From Faecalicatena absiana (GTDB lineage: Bacteria; Bacillota; Bacilli; Lactobacillales; Lactobacillaceae), in assembly GCA_017309015.1 (NCBI GenBank), contig JAEDAG010000004.1, forward strand, positions 62,001 through 126,000: a DNA stretch of 64,000 nucleotides. Reading direction: 5' to 3'. Below, in pieces: positions 53,097-61,266 of the stretch. Each line of letters starts with the position of its first letter. The first letter of the stretch is position 1. The notes under the pieces were generated by a model, which did not search any database, was not told where the DNA came from, and saw only the letters and a program-made list of their open reading frames with translations. A program made the position numbers and the translations under genes.

Positions 53097-53481
53097 AGCA
53101 GATTTCCAGCATCTCAAGTCATGATCAGAAGCAGGGCAATCACGATTTGTGACAAGCGATTGCAAATTGCCGGCGTCAAAGCAATAATAGCCATTCAATT
53201 TGGTCATGATTGGTTTTGACATTCAAACTATCAGCAAACCAGAGAAGAGTAACAAATAAGGAAAATCTGACCAACAAAATCCAAGCAAAAATCCAGTGAT
53301 TTCGGGGTGCTCATTGATTTTAGTCATTAAAATTATTGTTTTAATGACACAAAAATCCAGCATCTGCTTCCAGTTCTTCTCACTGATCAGTCTGAACCGC
53401 AAGGAGAGAGCAGACAAAACGCAGCCACTTCCGTGACTGCATTTTAGTTTATTATTTCATACTGTACTGTTTTAAATTCGT
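53097..53481. other. Gene-poor gap after merR
   Basis: AT-rich and without a supported gene. A minus-strand frame (53223-53417) has no ribosome binding site; its second half (MTKINEHPEITGFLLGFCW) is hydrophobic and may be a remnant. A terminator for the GNAT gene lies at its right end. Confidence 0.5.
53420..53455 (-). terminator. Terminator after the GNAT gene
   Basis: On the minus strand AATGCAGTCAC / GTGGCTGCGTT with a GGAA loop, then TTTGTC. Confidence 0.65.
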
Positions 53482-54036
53482 TTAGTTGCTCCGCATTGCT
53501 TTCCATTTATCACGCAAGAGCGCGTATTCATTCTGGTCATGGTAGCCATCGGCAAGCTTCAGGCGCTTTCTCTGCGTTCCTTCAAGGTACATGCCCGTCC
53601 GTTTGGCCACGCCATTGCTGCCAACATTGTCAGTCGCGCAGCGGACGACGATTCGGTGGAGATCATACTCTTCAAAGCCAATTTCAAACATCTTTTCCAG
53701 CGACCTGGTCATCAGGCCCTGACCGCGGAAAGCTTCAGCCAGCCGATAGCCAACGTCTGCTTCCTCATTTAAGCGGTCGAATCCATTAAATGAGATCTTC
53801 CCGGCAAGCTGGGCTTGATACCAGATCAGCAAATCCAGGCCTTCATCAGCAGCAAATCTTTGGCGATCATGCTGAATGCTGGCAATCTCATCTTCTGCTT
53901 GCTTAACATGATCAACCCACGGCAGATACCGGCGCAAGCTCTCCCGGCTGCCAGCAATTGCGTCATATAGTGCCTCCGCGTCCTTAATCCGGGGGATTGC
54001 CAATTCTAAGTCTTCATCTATACGATAACTTAACAT
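53482..54036 (-). CDS. GNAT acetyltransferase, RimJ/RimL type
   Basis: 184 residues. The acetyl-CoA motif is YRLAEAFRGQGLMTRSL. The fold continues with GFEEYDLHRIVVRCATDNVGSNGVAKRTGMYLEGTQRK-type sequence, typical of ribosomal-protein N-terminal (RimL) or YdaF-like acetyltransferases. Substrate unknown. GGAG precedes the ATG. Single gene. Confidence 0.88.
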   Translation of the reverse strand: MLSYRIDEDLELAIPRIKDAEALYDAIAGSRESLRRYLPWVDHVKQAEDEIASIQHDRQRFAADEGLDLLIWYQAQLAGKISFNGFDRLNEEADVGYRLAEAFRGQGLMTRSLEKMFEIGFEEYDLHRIVVRCATDNVGSNGVAKRTGMYLEGTQRKRLKLADGYHDQNEYALLRDKWKAMRSN

Positions 54037-54229
54037 ATACTCTCCTAAATTTCCGATCGTTACGGTATAATTGATAGTGTGAAAGCCTTTTCTTTTGGCT
54101 CAAATCCTGCTTTTACTGGACTTTTTTGCCAATATTGTATCAGATGAATCCGACAAAGGCTACTTATTTCACGAAAAGTCGTAAGCTATCAGCTATAAGC
54201 TAAATGCAATGTTAGAAAGAGGAAGCGAC

Positions 54230-54517
54230 ATGAGAAACTCACTCAATAGAATCCTCAGCAACAAGTTGACGCAATGTGCCGTAACGTTTATTTTTATCTT
54301 TTTCAGCGGCAGCTTGGCATTCGCCGCCATTGCTGACGTCAAGCTGCTTGACCGGTCGCCGTGGACAGACATCTTGTGGGCAGCCGCGGCTTTTTTGATC
54401 GGGGTCGTCAACATGTCATTGCTGATTCATACGGTTGAAGAAGATGCTAGGAAGTCAGCATCAACCGCTAAAATACCTGCAGGCAAACGCCGGCAAGCCG
54501 TAGCACGCGAAAACTAA
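54230..54517 (+). CDS. Small membrane protein, unknown
   Basis: 95 residues with two transmembrane helices (TQCAVTFIFIFFSGSLAFAA and ILWAAAAFLIGVVNMSLLI) and a basic Ala/Lys/Arg-rich tail. AGAGGAAG fixes ATG 54230; the frame runs a little further upstream. No family recognised. Ends at a good terminator. Confidence 0.65.
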   Translation: MRNSLNRILSNKLTQCAVTFIFIFFSGSLAFAAIADVKLLDRSPWTDILWAAAAFLIGVVNMSLLIHTVEEDARKSASTAKIPAGKRRQAVAREN

Positions 54518-54531
54518 ATAATAATAGCACC

Positions 54532-54572
54532 AAAAAGCGGCAATCTTGGATTCACCTGGTTGCCGCTTTTTT
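54532..54572. terminator. Terminator
   Basis: AAAAAGCGGCAA / TTGCCGCTTTTTT with a 16-nt loop, between the small membrane gene and the convergent DUF3021 gene. Confidence 0.85.
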
Positions 54573-54611
54573 CTAGCAGTTAACTTTACATAATATATAT
54601 TATACGCTCAT

Positions 54612-55010
54612 TCATTTTCTGTTGTTTTTGGTCAGCTTGTCGTTCACCCGCTTCACCTCGCCTAGCTGCATCAGCCAGATGACTGCCCAGACTGCCGCGT
54701 AAACCACAAGGATGTCCAGCGGCAAAACTTTTAGCAAGTACTCTTGACTCATAATGCCAAACAGCCAGGTCACCGTTTCTACCACTGCCAAGATCAGCAC
54801 CATATGCAGCAGCAATTGCAGTGCCAGATTCATTTTCAGGTTCAGCCAAATCGTCGATGCCAGTCCGCACAGACTGCCCAGCGTAACCGCGTAAGCAAAG
54901 ACGTGCATGTCAACCCGTCCTTGGTCCAGCGACCAAAAGAACAAGGCAAAAAATGTGCCGAAGCCAATCCCGCTAATCATGTATTTTATTGCCTTAATTA
55001 AGTATTTCAT
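54612..55010 (-). CDS. DUF3021 membrane protein
   Basis: 132 residues with four transmembrane helices (YMISGIGFGTFFALFFW, AYAVTLGSLCGLASTIW, LLLHMVLILAVVETVTW, LDILVVYAAVWAVIWLM). DUF3021 proteins are the standard partners of LytTR regulators in Firmicutes. In streptococci and staphylococci such LytTR-membrane pairs behave as inhibitor and regulator. It overlaps the lytTR gene by four bases (ATGA), last gene of a four-gene operon. Confidence 0.85.
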   Translation of the reverse strand: MKYLIKAIKYMISGIGFGTFFALFFWSLDQGRVDMHVFAYAVTLGSLCGLASTIWLNLKMNLALQLLLHMVLILAVVETVTWLFGIMSQEYLLKVLPLDILVVYAAVWAVIWLMQLGEVKRVNDKLTKNNRK

Positions 55011-55459
55011 AGCTCGAAGACTCTTTCTTTGACGCCTTTCCAGTATTTGCGGCTGATGCTGATCCTGGTCTGATCTGCCAGCAAAGCCGTTTTGTTGCCT
55101 GACATGCTTGGTTCAACCTGCCGTAGATAATCCAGATTAATTACCGTATTGCGGGATACCTGCACAAAAGTTCGCGGAAGCTTATCCAATAATTCCTTAA
55201 GAGGCTTCCTGATCGTTAGCGGATCTTTTCCAACTGAATGAATGTCCAAATAGTCGCCGAACACTTCAAAGTACTCGATCTCGTCAACAGCCAGCCGCTT
55301 CAGCCGGCCATTGGCCATGAAGCTCAGCTCGTTTTGATCCAAGTGGCTGATCTTCTTGGCCAAGCTTGTGATTTCTTCACCTAATTCAGAAGCCCGCAGG
55401 TCAATCCAGATCTCATTCTCTGGAACCGCGGGCTCCTTTTTAAAGCTGATTTTAAACAT
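55007..55459 (-). CDS. LytTR family DNA-binding regulator
   Basis: 150 residues. A short N-terminal helix region precedes a LytTR domain (about 45-148): FMANGRLKRLAVDEIEYFEV, RTFVQVSRNTVINLDYLRQV and ISISRKYWKGVKERV. There is no receiver domain, so it is not a two-component response regulator; activity is presumably set by the DUF3021 protein. It is third in the operon after the ABC genes, which it probably regulates. No LytTR direct repeats were recognised upstream of the operon. Confidence 0.9.
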   Translation of the reverse strand: MFKISFKKEPAVPENEIWIDLRASELGEEITSLAKKISHLDQNELSFMANGRLKRLAVDEIEYFEVFGDYLDIHSVGKDPLTIRKPLKELLDKLPRTFVQVSRNTVINLDYLRQVEPSMSGNKTALLADQTRISISRKYWKGVKERVFEL

Positions 55460-55471
55460 TTTTTCCTGTCA

Positions 55472-56338
55472 TTATCCCTTCTTGCCTGACAGTGATGCTC
55501 GCATTAGACGCTTGCTGAGCAAAAGCAAAATCAAGCATAAGACTGCCAGCGATCCCAGGAGGATCAGGAAGTCCAGTTGAACATTCGTCAGCTGCCTGCC
55601 CAGATCGACCTTGATGCCAAAATACTTCAACAAATATTTTCGCGAAGACGACGGCAGCTTGTCAAGCAAGCTAGCAAACAAGACTTCCCGCATGCCAGCC
55701 GCGCTGTAGGTCAGCGGGAAAAACTGGATAATCTGGCGAACGACCTTGCTGACTTCGCCGATTGGCACGTAACCGCCCATCACGAAGCCAGCCATTGCAC
55801 TGATTATGCCGGATACTGAACTCAAGGCAATCTGGCTGTTCAAGAAGCCGCCTATCAACAGATTGATTGCCGCCGCCAGGAAAGCCGTCACAAGGATAAA
55901 GAGCAGCATGACAGAAATTTGCTTGATTGTAAGGCTCTTCCCTTCTTCAAAGTGGAAATAGATCATGCACAGGGCAAAAACGAATATCTGCATGCACAAG
56001 GCTAGAAATGTTGCTGAGAAATAATAACCCAGCACGATTTGCTGATCAGACCTATCGGTCAGTGAAAAATCCAAAAACTTGTCTGCCAGCTTGTCTGAGA
56101 TCATCTGCGAGATCATTGAGAATGAAGTCGTAATGGCCGTGACTGGGATCAATGCGCCTAGCATCCACATGTCAGCAATCTGCTTCCTGTTTTCGATGCC
56201 TTTGAAGCCATCAATCAGGTTCTGGCGAATAAAGATCACGAACAGTCCAAAAACAATCAAAGACCCAAGCAAAGAAAAGAAGATATTGCTCTTGCTTTTG
56301 AAATACAGCAGCAGATTTCTTTTAGCTATGGCTAGCAT
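55472..56338 (-). CDS. ABC-2 type transporter permease
   Basis: 288 residues, six transmembrane helices (first IFFSLLGSLIVFGLFVIFI; last VQLDFLILLGSLAVLCLILL). It carries the ABC-2 family signature region near AGFVMGGYVPIGEVSKVVRQ and FFPLTYSAAGMREVLF. It overlaps the ATPase gene by 17 bp. The pair is probably a drug or lipid exporter. Confidence 0.88.
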   Translation of the reverse strand: MLAIAKRNLLLYFKSKSNIFFSLLGSLIVFGLFVIFIRQNLIDGFKGIENRKQIADMWMLGALIPVTAITTSFSMISQMISDKLADKFLDFSLTDRSDQQIVLGYYFSATFLALCMQIFVFALCMIYFHFEEGKSLTIKQISVMLLFILVTAFLAAAINLLIGGFLNSQIALSSVSGIISAMAGFVMGGYVPIGEVSKVVRQIIQFFPLTYSAAGMREVLFASLLDKLPSSSRKYLLKYFGIKVDLGRQLTNVQLDFLILLGSLAVLCLILLLLSKRLMRASLSGKKG

Positions 56339-57200
56339 CGTTGATCCTCCTCCCCGTTACCTGCAAGAATACCTCATCCATCCCGGCTTGCTCATAGCTG
56401 AACTCATCGGCCTTTGGCTGATACTTGTTCAAAAGGTCGATCACTTCCTGATAGCGATCAATGACAAAGCCATAGCCCTTGTCGGGATCGAATTCATCGT
56501 AGCCAGCTGCTGCTTGCTTGAGCCACAGCCGGTTCTTGCCAAACCTCTTTTTCAGCTCTTTGGCTGATCCTTGCGTCAGCAGCTCGCCCTGCTCAATGAT
56601 ATAGACGTAGTCAGCATTGTCCGCCTCATCTAGGTAGTGAGTCGTTAAAAAGATCCCAACTCCGGCTTCCTTCAGTCGACGCAATAATTGCCAAATTTCC
56701 TGGCGAGACTGCACGTCAAGTCCGGTTGTCGGTTCATCAAGAAACAGAATTTCCGGCTGATTGAGCAAGGCCCGGGCAATGTCGGCCTTTCGGCGCATCC
56801 CCCCGGAGAGCTCGCCATACTTCCGGTCCACGTAAGAGCTCAGCTTGAGTTCTCTGATCAAATCCGCGATCCGTCCTCGAGGCACGTCTTGGTACATGCT
56901 GGCGCGGATCTGCAGGTTCTCGCGGACCGTCAGTTCTTCATCCAGGACTCCTTTTTGAAAGACCATGCTGATTTTGACCTGCTGCTTGTTAATTTTAAAT
57001 AAGTCTTCCCCGTTGTAGAGAACTTTTCCGCTGCTAGGCTGCAGGGTCTTGGTCAGCATCCTCATCGTCGTCGATTTTCCGGCGCCATTGGTGCCTAAGT
57101 AGGCAGTCAGTTTTCCGGCATGGATCTCCAAATTGACCTGGTTGACCACCGGCTTTTGCCCATATATCTTGGTCAAGTTACGGGCTTCAATTGTAGCCAT
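56322..57200 (-). CDS. ABC transporter ATP-binding protein
   Basis: 292 residues, DrrA-like ABC ATPase. Walker A GTNGAGKST, signature LSGGMRRKADIARAL, Walker B ILFLDEPTTGLD and switch His TTHYLDEAD, with a 60-residue C-terminal extension. GGAGGTGA precedes two adjacent ATGs; 57200 has the better spacing. First gene of the operon ATPase-permease-LytTR-DUF3021. Confidence 0.92.
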   Translation of the reverse strand: MATIEARNLTKIYGQKPVVNQVNLEIHAGKLTAYLGTNGAGKSTTMRMLTKTLQPSSGKVLYNGEDLFKINKQQVKISMVFQKGVLDEELTVRENLQIRASMYQDVPRGRIADLIRELKLSSYVDRKYGELSGGMRRKADIARALLNQPEILFLDEPTTGLDVQSRQEIWQLLRRLKEAGVGIFLTTHYLDEADNADYVYIIEQGELLTQGSAKELKKRFGKNRLWLKQAAAGYDEFDPDKGYGFVIDRYQEVIDLLNKYQPKADEFSYEQAGMDEVFLQVTGRRINDASHS

Positions 57201-57317
57201 CATGCTCACCTCCAGTGTTGGCTTCTAGTTGCTTTATTGCTAATCTCAGTATATGAGCATATTAAAAAAGATTCTAGATATTTGCGGTGAGTGGTCATTA
57301 TTAGGCGACAAGACGCA

Positions 57318-57362
57318 AATAGCCTCTAAAAAGGCAGGCTCATGCACTTTTTAGAGGCTATT
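57318..57362. terminator. Terminator of the lost oxidoreductase gene
   Basis: AATAGCCTCTAAAAAG / CTTTTTAGAGGCTATT, a 16-bp perfect stem with a 13-nt loop, directly after the stop codon of the remnant on the minus strand. Confidence 0.85.
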
Positions 57363-57364
57363 GC

Positions 57365-57475
57365 TTAATAAACTGGTCTGGATGATCCTTCAGTAGTTGG
57401 GTCAGCAAAGCCGATGCTTTCCTTTGTGTAAAGGCTTGGGTCAGCAATGATTTTGACGATCAAGTCGGCGGAACG
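57365..57475 (-). pseudogene. C-terminal remnant, probably of an NAD(P)-binding oxidoreductase
   Basis: On the minus strand, 36 codons read RSADLIVKIIADPSLYTKES, continuing to GFADPTTEGSSRPVY and a TAA, followed at once by a terminator. The composition and clean stop plus terminator show it is the 3' end of a real gene. The family is a guess (NAD(P)H-binding or flavin reductase-like). The rest of the gene is gone; the coding sequence meets the LysR remnant head to head at about 57475. Confidence 0.6.
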
Positions 57476-58281
57476 CAGAAGAGCTGCACCTGACCCAGCC
57501 GACGGTTACCCGGGGGATGCAAAAGCTGGAAGAGCTGCTGGCTACCCCGCTTTTTGATCGGACTGGCAACCGGATCAAGTTAAATGACACCGGCAAGTTG
57601 GCCGCAGATTATGCAGATAAGCTGCTAAAAGAGGAAGCACGCGCGGTCAGTGCCATCCGCAATTTTGGGAGTCAAACAGGCAATTTCTTGCTGGCGTCAG
57701 TCGCGCCAGGTCCCTTGCTTCTAGCCAAGTCTTTGGCTAACCCAAGCGACATCCACTTTCAAGATCAGCTTTTGGCGGAAGAACAGATTACCGAAACGCT
57801 GACTGACTATCAAGCTACTGTCGCAATCGGCACGAGGGAAATCCAAACTGACCAGCTGGAATCGATCTATTTGGGCCAAGAGTGGCTTTTTGTTAATCTT
57901 GATAAGTTTATGCCGCTTGCTGTTCGCAACTCTGTCAGCTTTAAGGAACTGGCCAATACCAGCTTTTTAGTTTTGCAGGATATCGGGCCGTGGAAGCAAC
58001 TGGCAGAGGGATGCATCCCCAACGCGCACTTCCTCTATCAAGACGATCTTAGTGCCTTGAATGAGCTTTCACGCTACTCAAACTTTCCTACTTTTAGTTC
58101 CAATATCACTGACTCTCTCAAGATACATGATCGTGATGACCGGCGTGTGACAATCCCGATCGTTGATCCAAAGAGCCGAATCGATTTCTACGCAATCTAT
58201 TTAAAAGAAAACCGATCCCGCGTCAGACCGTTTATCCGAAAAATGATCGACCGCTGGTCTAAGCTGGATAAAACGAAATAA
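57475..58281 (+). pseudogene. LysR family regulator, 5'-truncated
   Basis: The frame from 57475 gives AEELHLTQPTVTRGMQKLEE, the second half of a LysR helix-turn-helix, and continues through LLATPLFDRTGNRIKLNDTG to a small effector domain ending KMIDRWSKLDKTK. The first about 18 residues (start codon and first HTH helix) are missing, and a TGA lies just upstream in frame. The ATG at 57517 lies inside the recognition region and has no ribosome binding site. It is therefore not a functional start. The remaining frame is undamaged. Confidence 0.8.
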
Positions 58282-58282
58282 A

Positions 58283-58321
58283 AAATAAGCATTGCCTGCT
58301 TCTTGCAGACAATGCTTATTT
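58283..58321. terminator. Bidirectional terminator
   Basis: AAATAAGCATTG.CTGC / GCAG.CAATGCTTATTT with a 5-nt loop, between the LysR remnant and the SLAP protein gene. Confidence 0.9.
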
Positions 58322-58340
58322 GCTTGTGCTAGAAATTGTC

Positions 58341-58907
58341 TTACTGAACGTTAACGCTGACTGTGGTATCAGTTGAGGTCTCATTGCTTCCCGCGTCAGG
58401 AGCCGCTTGGCCGTTGCCGGAATGGATCTTAACGGCTGGGACTTTCACGTTGCCGGCTTTAACGAACAAGCCCACCCCGATTGAATAGTAGTAGCTGTTC
58501 TTGATCTTGCGCTTGTCGCCATACACCGTGACATAGCCTTTATTATGCAAAGTACCAGAGTACTTGCGCCGATTGCCCTTACTGGAGTAAATATAGGCAT
58601 TATGCTTGAGTTGGCAATCAACGCCGACTACATTCTTGTAAGCCACAAATTTGTTCTTGCCGATCATGATCAGCGGACGTTTGTTGACAAAAATCAAGGT
58701 GCTGTAGCAACCAACAGCGGAACCGGCAATAATCTTCTTATCATTAGTCCGCTTGCCATTTTGATCATAAACGTAAGTATTGATCATCGCATTCTTATAA
58801 AATGGCTTGTCCGTGCTTGCGCTGGTTTTAGTAGCTGCCGGCAGGACAAAAATCAGTGCTGATAAGAAGCTAAATGCCGCGGCGATTCTGATTATAGCTT
58901 TCTTCAA
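58341..58907 (-). CDS. Secreted protein with two SLAP-type repeats
   Basis: 188 residues. Signal peptide (KKAIIRIAAAFSFLSALIFV, cleavage near ATKTSAS). Two SLAP-like repeats follow: residues 35-100 (MINTYVYDQNGKRTNDKKII ... VAYKNV) and 102-165 (LKHNAYIYSSKGNRRKYSGT ... LFVKAGNVKV). The Ser/Thr-rich tail has no sortase motif. These domains anchor proteins non-covalently to the lactobacillus wall, so it is probably a cell-surface protein of unknown task. GAAGGGTG precedes the ATG. Confidence 0.82.
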   Translation of the reverse strand: MKKAIIRIAAAFSFLSALIFVLPAATKTSASTDKPFYKNAMINTYVYDQNGKRTNDKKIIAGSAVGCYSTLIFVNKRPLIMIGKNKFVAYKNVVGVDCQLKHNAYIYSSKGNRRKYSGTLHNKGYVTVYGDKRKIKNSYYYSIGVGLFVKAGNVKVPAVKIHSGNGQAAPDAGSNETSTDTTVSVNVQ

Positions 58908-58928
58908 TTTCTATGCACCCTTCTTTAA

Positions 58929-59525
58929 TTAGTCTTCGATCGCGATCGTCGTGATAACTACGTCTTCAAGTGGCTTATCGTTGCCGTCTTTTTCTACCTT
59001 GGCGATTTCGTCAACCACGTCCATGCCATCAGTTACTTGGCCAAAAACAGTGTGCCGGTGGTCAAGCCATGGCGTACCTCCTTGCTTGTAGGCCTTGATG
59101 ATTGGCTCTGGGAACTTGGCCTCGCGCAATTGGGAAATGAAGCGCTTCGGCATGTTCTTGTTCTGCACGATGAAGAATTGTGAACCGTTGGTGTTGGGAC
59201 CAGCGTTCGCCATTGACAAGGCACCACGCAGATTGAACAAGACGTTTGAGAATTCGTCCTCAAAAGCATGACCCCAGATGCTTTGGCCACCCATGCCAGT
59301 ACCATCTGGGTCACCGCCTTGGATCATGAAGTCGCTGATCACGCGGTGGAAGATTACGCCGTCGTAGTAGCCCTTCTTGGCAAGGCGCACAAAGTTTTCA
59401 ACCGTCATTGGCGCCTCCTCAGGGAACAATTGAATGTGGATGTCGCCGTGGTTGGTTTTAATGATTGCCTTAGGGCCCTTGGCGTTTTCCAGGTCAAGTT
59501 GTGGGTAAATTTCTTTATCAGACAT
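58929..59525 (-). CDS. Peptidyl-prolyl cis-trans isomerase, cyclophilin type
   Basis: 198 residues of the bacterial cyclophilin family: [21 protein letters not shown] with the catalytic Arg, [20 protein letters not shown] and [16 protein letters not shown]. No signal peptide, so it is cytoplasmic. CAAGGAG precedes the ATG. Single gene; the SLAP gene follows 21 bp downstream and might be co-transcribed. Confidence 0.95.
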   Translation of the reverse strand: MSDKEIYPQLDLENAKGPKAIIKTNHGDIHIQLFPEEAPMTVENFVRLAKKGYYDGVIFHRVISDFMIQGGDPDGTGMGGQSIWGHAFEDEFSNVLFNLRGALSMANAGPNTNGSQFFIVQNKNMPKRFISQLREAKFPEPIIKAYKQGGTPWLDHRHTVFGQVTDGMDVVDEIAKVEKDGNDKPLEDVVITTIAIED

Positions 59526-59711
59526 ATTTGTACTCCTTGTTTAAAATCTACTCGAAATTGGCGGTCCGCTTTAAAGCGATTTATTCGCCTTCAGATATTC
59601 TATTTTATCATATATCCAGCCTAACCGGATTGAACCGCGTTCAACTTTTTTGTCAAGGTGACCGTTCAGCTTCATGATCTGCTTTTTCTGCTTACTAAAG
59701 GACTCGATAAC

Positions 59712-59762
59712 AAAAATAAGCCTAAAAACGGCTAATGATCACCGCTTTCGGGCTTATTTTGC
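59712..59762 (-). terminator. Terminator of the 59.8-60.3 kb gene
   Basis: On the minus strand AAAATAAGCC / GGCTTATTTTTG, loop about 28 nt with some internal pairing. Confidence 0.7.
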
Positions 59763-59792
59763 TATTTACAATATTGATCTGAGCTTGAGACT

Positions 59793-60308
59793 TTACTTGT
59801 CTTCTAGAATAGTCACGTCTGCAAAGTTGTTCATCAGCCACAGGCTGCCAAAACAGAAGATCACGTTGAGCAAGTAAACAAAAATATCCCAAAAAATCAC
59901 TGAATTGCTTACCATTTCTATGATAATCAGGCCAGTTGTAAGTATAAAATTGCTCAGCGGCAACCAACGCAAATCAAAGAAATTGGCTCTAAAGTTCTGG
60001 CCGAAATCATTGCCAACTTTAAAGAAATGATGCAGTCCACCCACGCTGGCCCTAGCCAAAAAGGCTGCAACAAGCGTTGCTAGGAAAACCGCAAAACGCA
60101 CGCCAAACTGCTTTCTTGGTGCAAAAAAACCGTAAATGAACATGCAGAGATATGCGGTTGAGACCAATTTCCCGCAGTTGCTGATCATTGGCCCCAGTTG
60201 GTTCAAATGCTTGAGCAAGCGGATCTGCTTCCCCGTCATCTTGTACCTTTTCTGCTGCTTGCTTTCATTTCTGTTCTCGCTTGGCTCCTTGTCGCTGCCA
60301 TTGTACAT
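59793..60308 (-). CDS. Membrane protein of unknown function
   Basis: 171 residues. A polar, charged N-terminus of 30 residues (GSDKEPSENRNESKQQKR) precedes four transmembrane helices (for example LVSTAYLCMFIYGFF, FAVFLATLVAAFLARA, LSNFILTTGLIIIEMV, IFVYLLNVIFCFGSLWLM). No family recognised. A ribosome binding site GGAG lies upstream. Single gene. Confidence 0.75.
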   Translation of the reverse strand: MYNGSDKEPSENRNESKQQKRYKMTGKQIRLLKHLNQLGPMISNCGKLVSTAYLCMFIYGFFAPRKQFGVRFAVFLATLVAAFLARASVGGLHHFFKVGNDFGQNFRANFFDLRWLPLSNFILTTGLIIIEMVSNSVIFWDIFVYLLNVIFCFGSLWLMNNFADVTILEDK

Positions 60309-60426
60309 GTTGACTCAAACTCCTTCTATCTATTGGTTTATTTTTCCTCTCATTTCCATCATATAAAAGCGCATCCCCCTTTGGCAAGCCTTCCCCAAAA
60401 AAGATGCGTGAAGATCCTTAAGCTGT

Positions 60427-61056
60427 TTAAGCTTTTTCGGTGCCGGCGGCAATTTGCTGCTTCAGCAGCTCGTTCTGACGGACGAATTCATCAACCAACG
60501 GATCGCCCTTGGCTACCACATGTTCAAATAGATTCAGGACATTGGCCAGCTTTGGGTCAATCTCGCTCTGCTTGCCTTTCGGCGTCAGCATAATGTACTC
60601 CGTCCCCGTATCAAGGCGCGCGCCGGTCTCTAAATCAGTCATGCCGTTAAAGTCATACTCGCAGTGCTTTCCGTCAAAAAGCTCTTCCGTGCTGAAAAGG
60701 ATGATCAGGGTCCTTCCCTCATGAGATGGCCGGTCGTTCAGCCACATCCAGTCCCGGCAGTATCTGATCAGCTTAGCAATATGATCATCCTGCATGTCGC
60801 TCACGTCGGAGAGCCCTAAGAGCAGGTCATAAAAGACCATCTGCTCTTTGCCAGAGGCATACACGTTCATCCGCAGGCAGTGAATCCAGTCCTGTCCACT
60901 TGGAATGTCGACCCGGCGGATATTTTCAACTGCCGCGATTTCCCGGTCTGGAAAAATTCTTCCCAAAAGATCCTGACAGCGGACTGGGTCACTTAATACC
61001 TGACGGGCAACTTCAGCTCTGCTGGGCTGCCGGCCTTGATCAGCGTTTTCGCTCAT
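60427..61056 (-). CDS. Degenerate Rpn/PD-(D/E)XK nuclease-transposase family protein
   Basis: 209 residues. The layout follows the Rpn (PDDEXK_2, 'recombination-promoting nuclease') family common in lactobacilli: VLSDPVRCQDLLGRIFPDRE, the core beta-hairpin, IILFSTEELFDGKHCEYDF and YIMLTPKGKQSEIDPKLANV. The catalytic strand pair, normally LDVY...YDVEMQ, reads MNVYASGKEQMVFYDLLLG. The Asp is Asn and the E-x-Q is lost, so nuclease activity is unlikely. The frame is intact and a ribosome binding site (AAGG) precedes ATG 61056. Confidence 0.65.
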   Translation of the reverse strand: MSENADQGRQPSRAEVARQVLSDPVRCQDLLGRIFPDREIAAVENIRRVDIPSGQDWIHCLRMNVYASGKEQMVFYDLLLGLSDVSDMQDDHIAKLIRYCRDWMWLNDRPSHEGRTLIILFSTEELFDGKHCEYDFNGMTDLETGARLDTGTEYIMLTPKGKQSEIDPKLANVLNLFEHVVAKGDPLVDEFVRQNELLKQQIAAGTEKA

Positions 61057-61150
61057 ACTTGCGCCTTCCTTTTCATCTTATTCTGCAATATTTCCTATTT
61101 GTCTCTGATTCCAGTTATTTTTATTGTACAACTAGCTGGCTGATGCCACA

Positions 61151-61187
61151 AAAAAGAACAGCCGTCTTAGCAGACGACTGTTCTTTT
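61151..61187. terminator. Terminator-like hairpin
   Basis: AAAAAGAACAG.CGTC / GACG.CTGTTCTTTT, between the Rpn-like gene and the aminotransferase gene. Confidence 0.8.
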
Positions 61188-61266
61188 ATCTCGTGCGGCC
61201 TTGGATTTCACGTAAAATCTGCCGCAAATAATTCTGATTTTAAAGGAAATATTAACAAGCAGCGTC

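Noticed and set aside
53223..53417. 64-codon minus-strand frame after merR
   Set aside because: No ribosome binding site or promoter; at most a remnant.
57517..58281. Intact LysR gene starting at ATG 57517
   Set aside because: This ATG encodes a Met inside the helix-turn-helix; the upstream HTH codons are readable in the same frame to 57475, so the gene is truncated rather than short.
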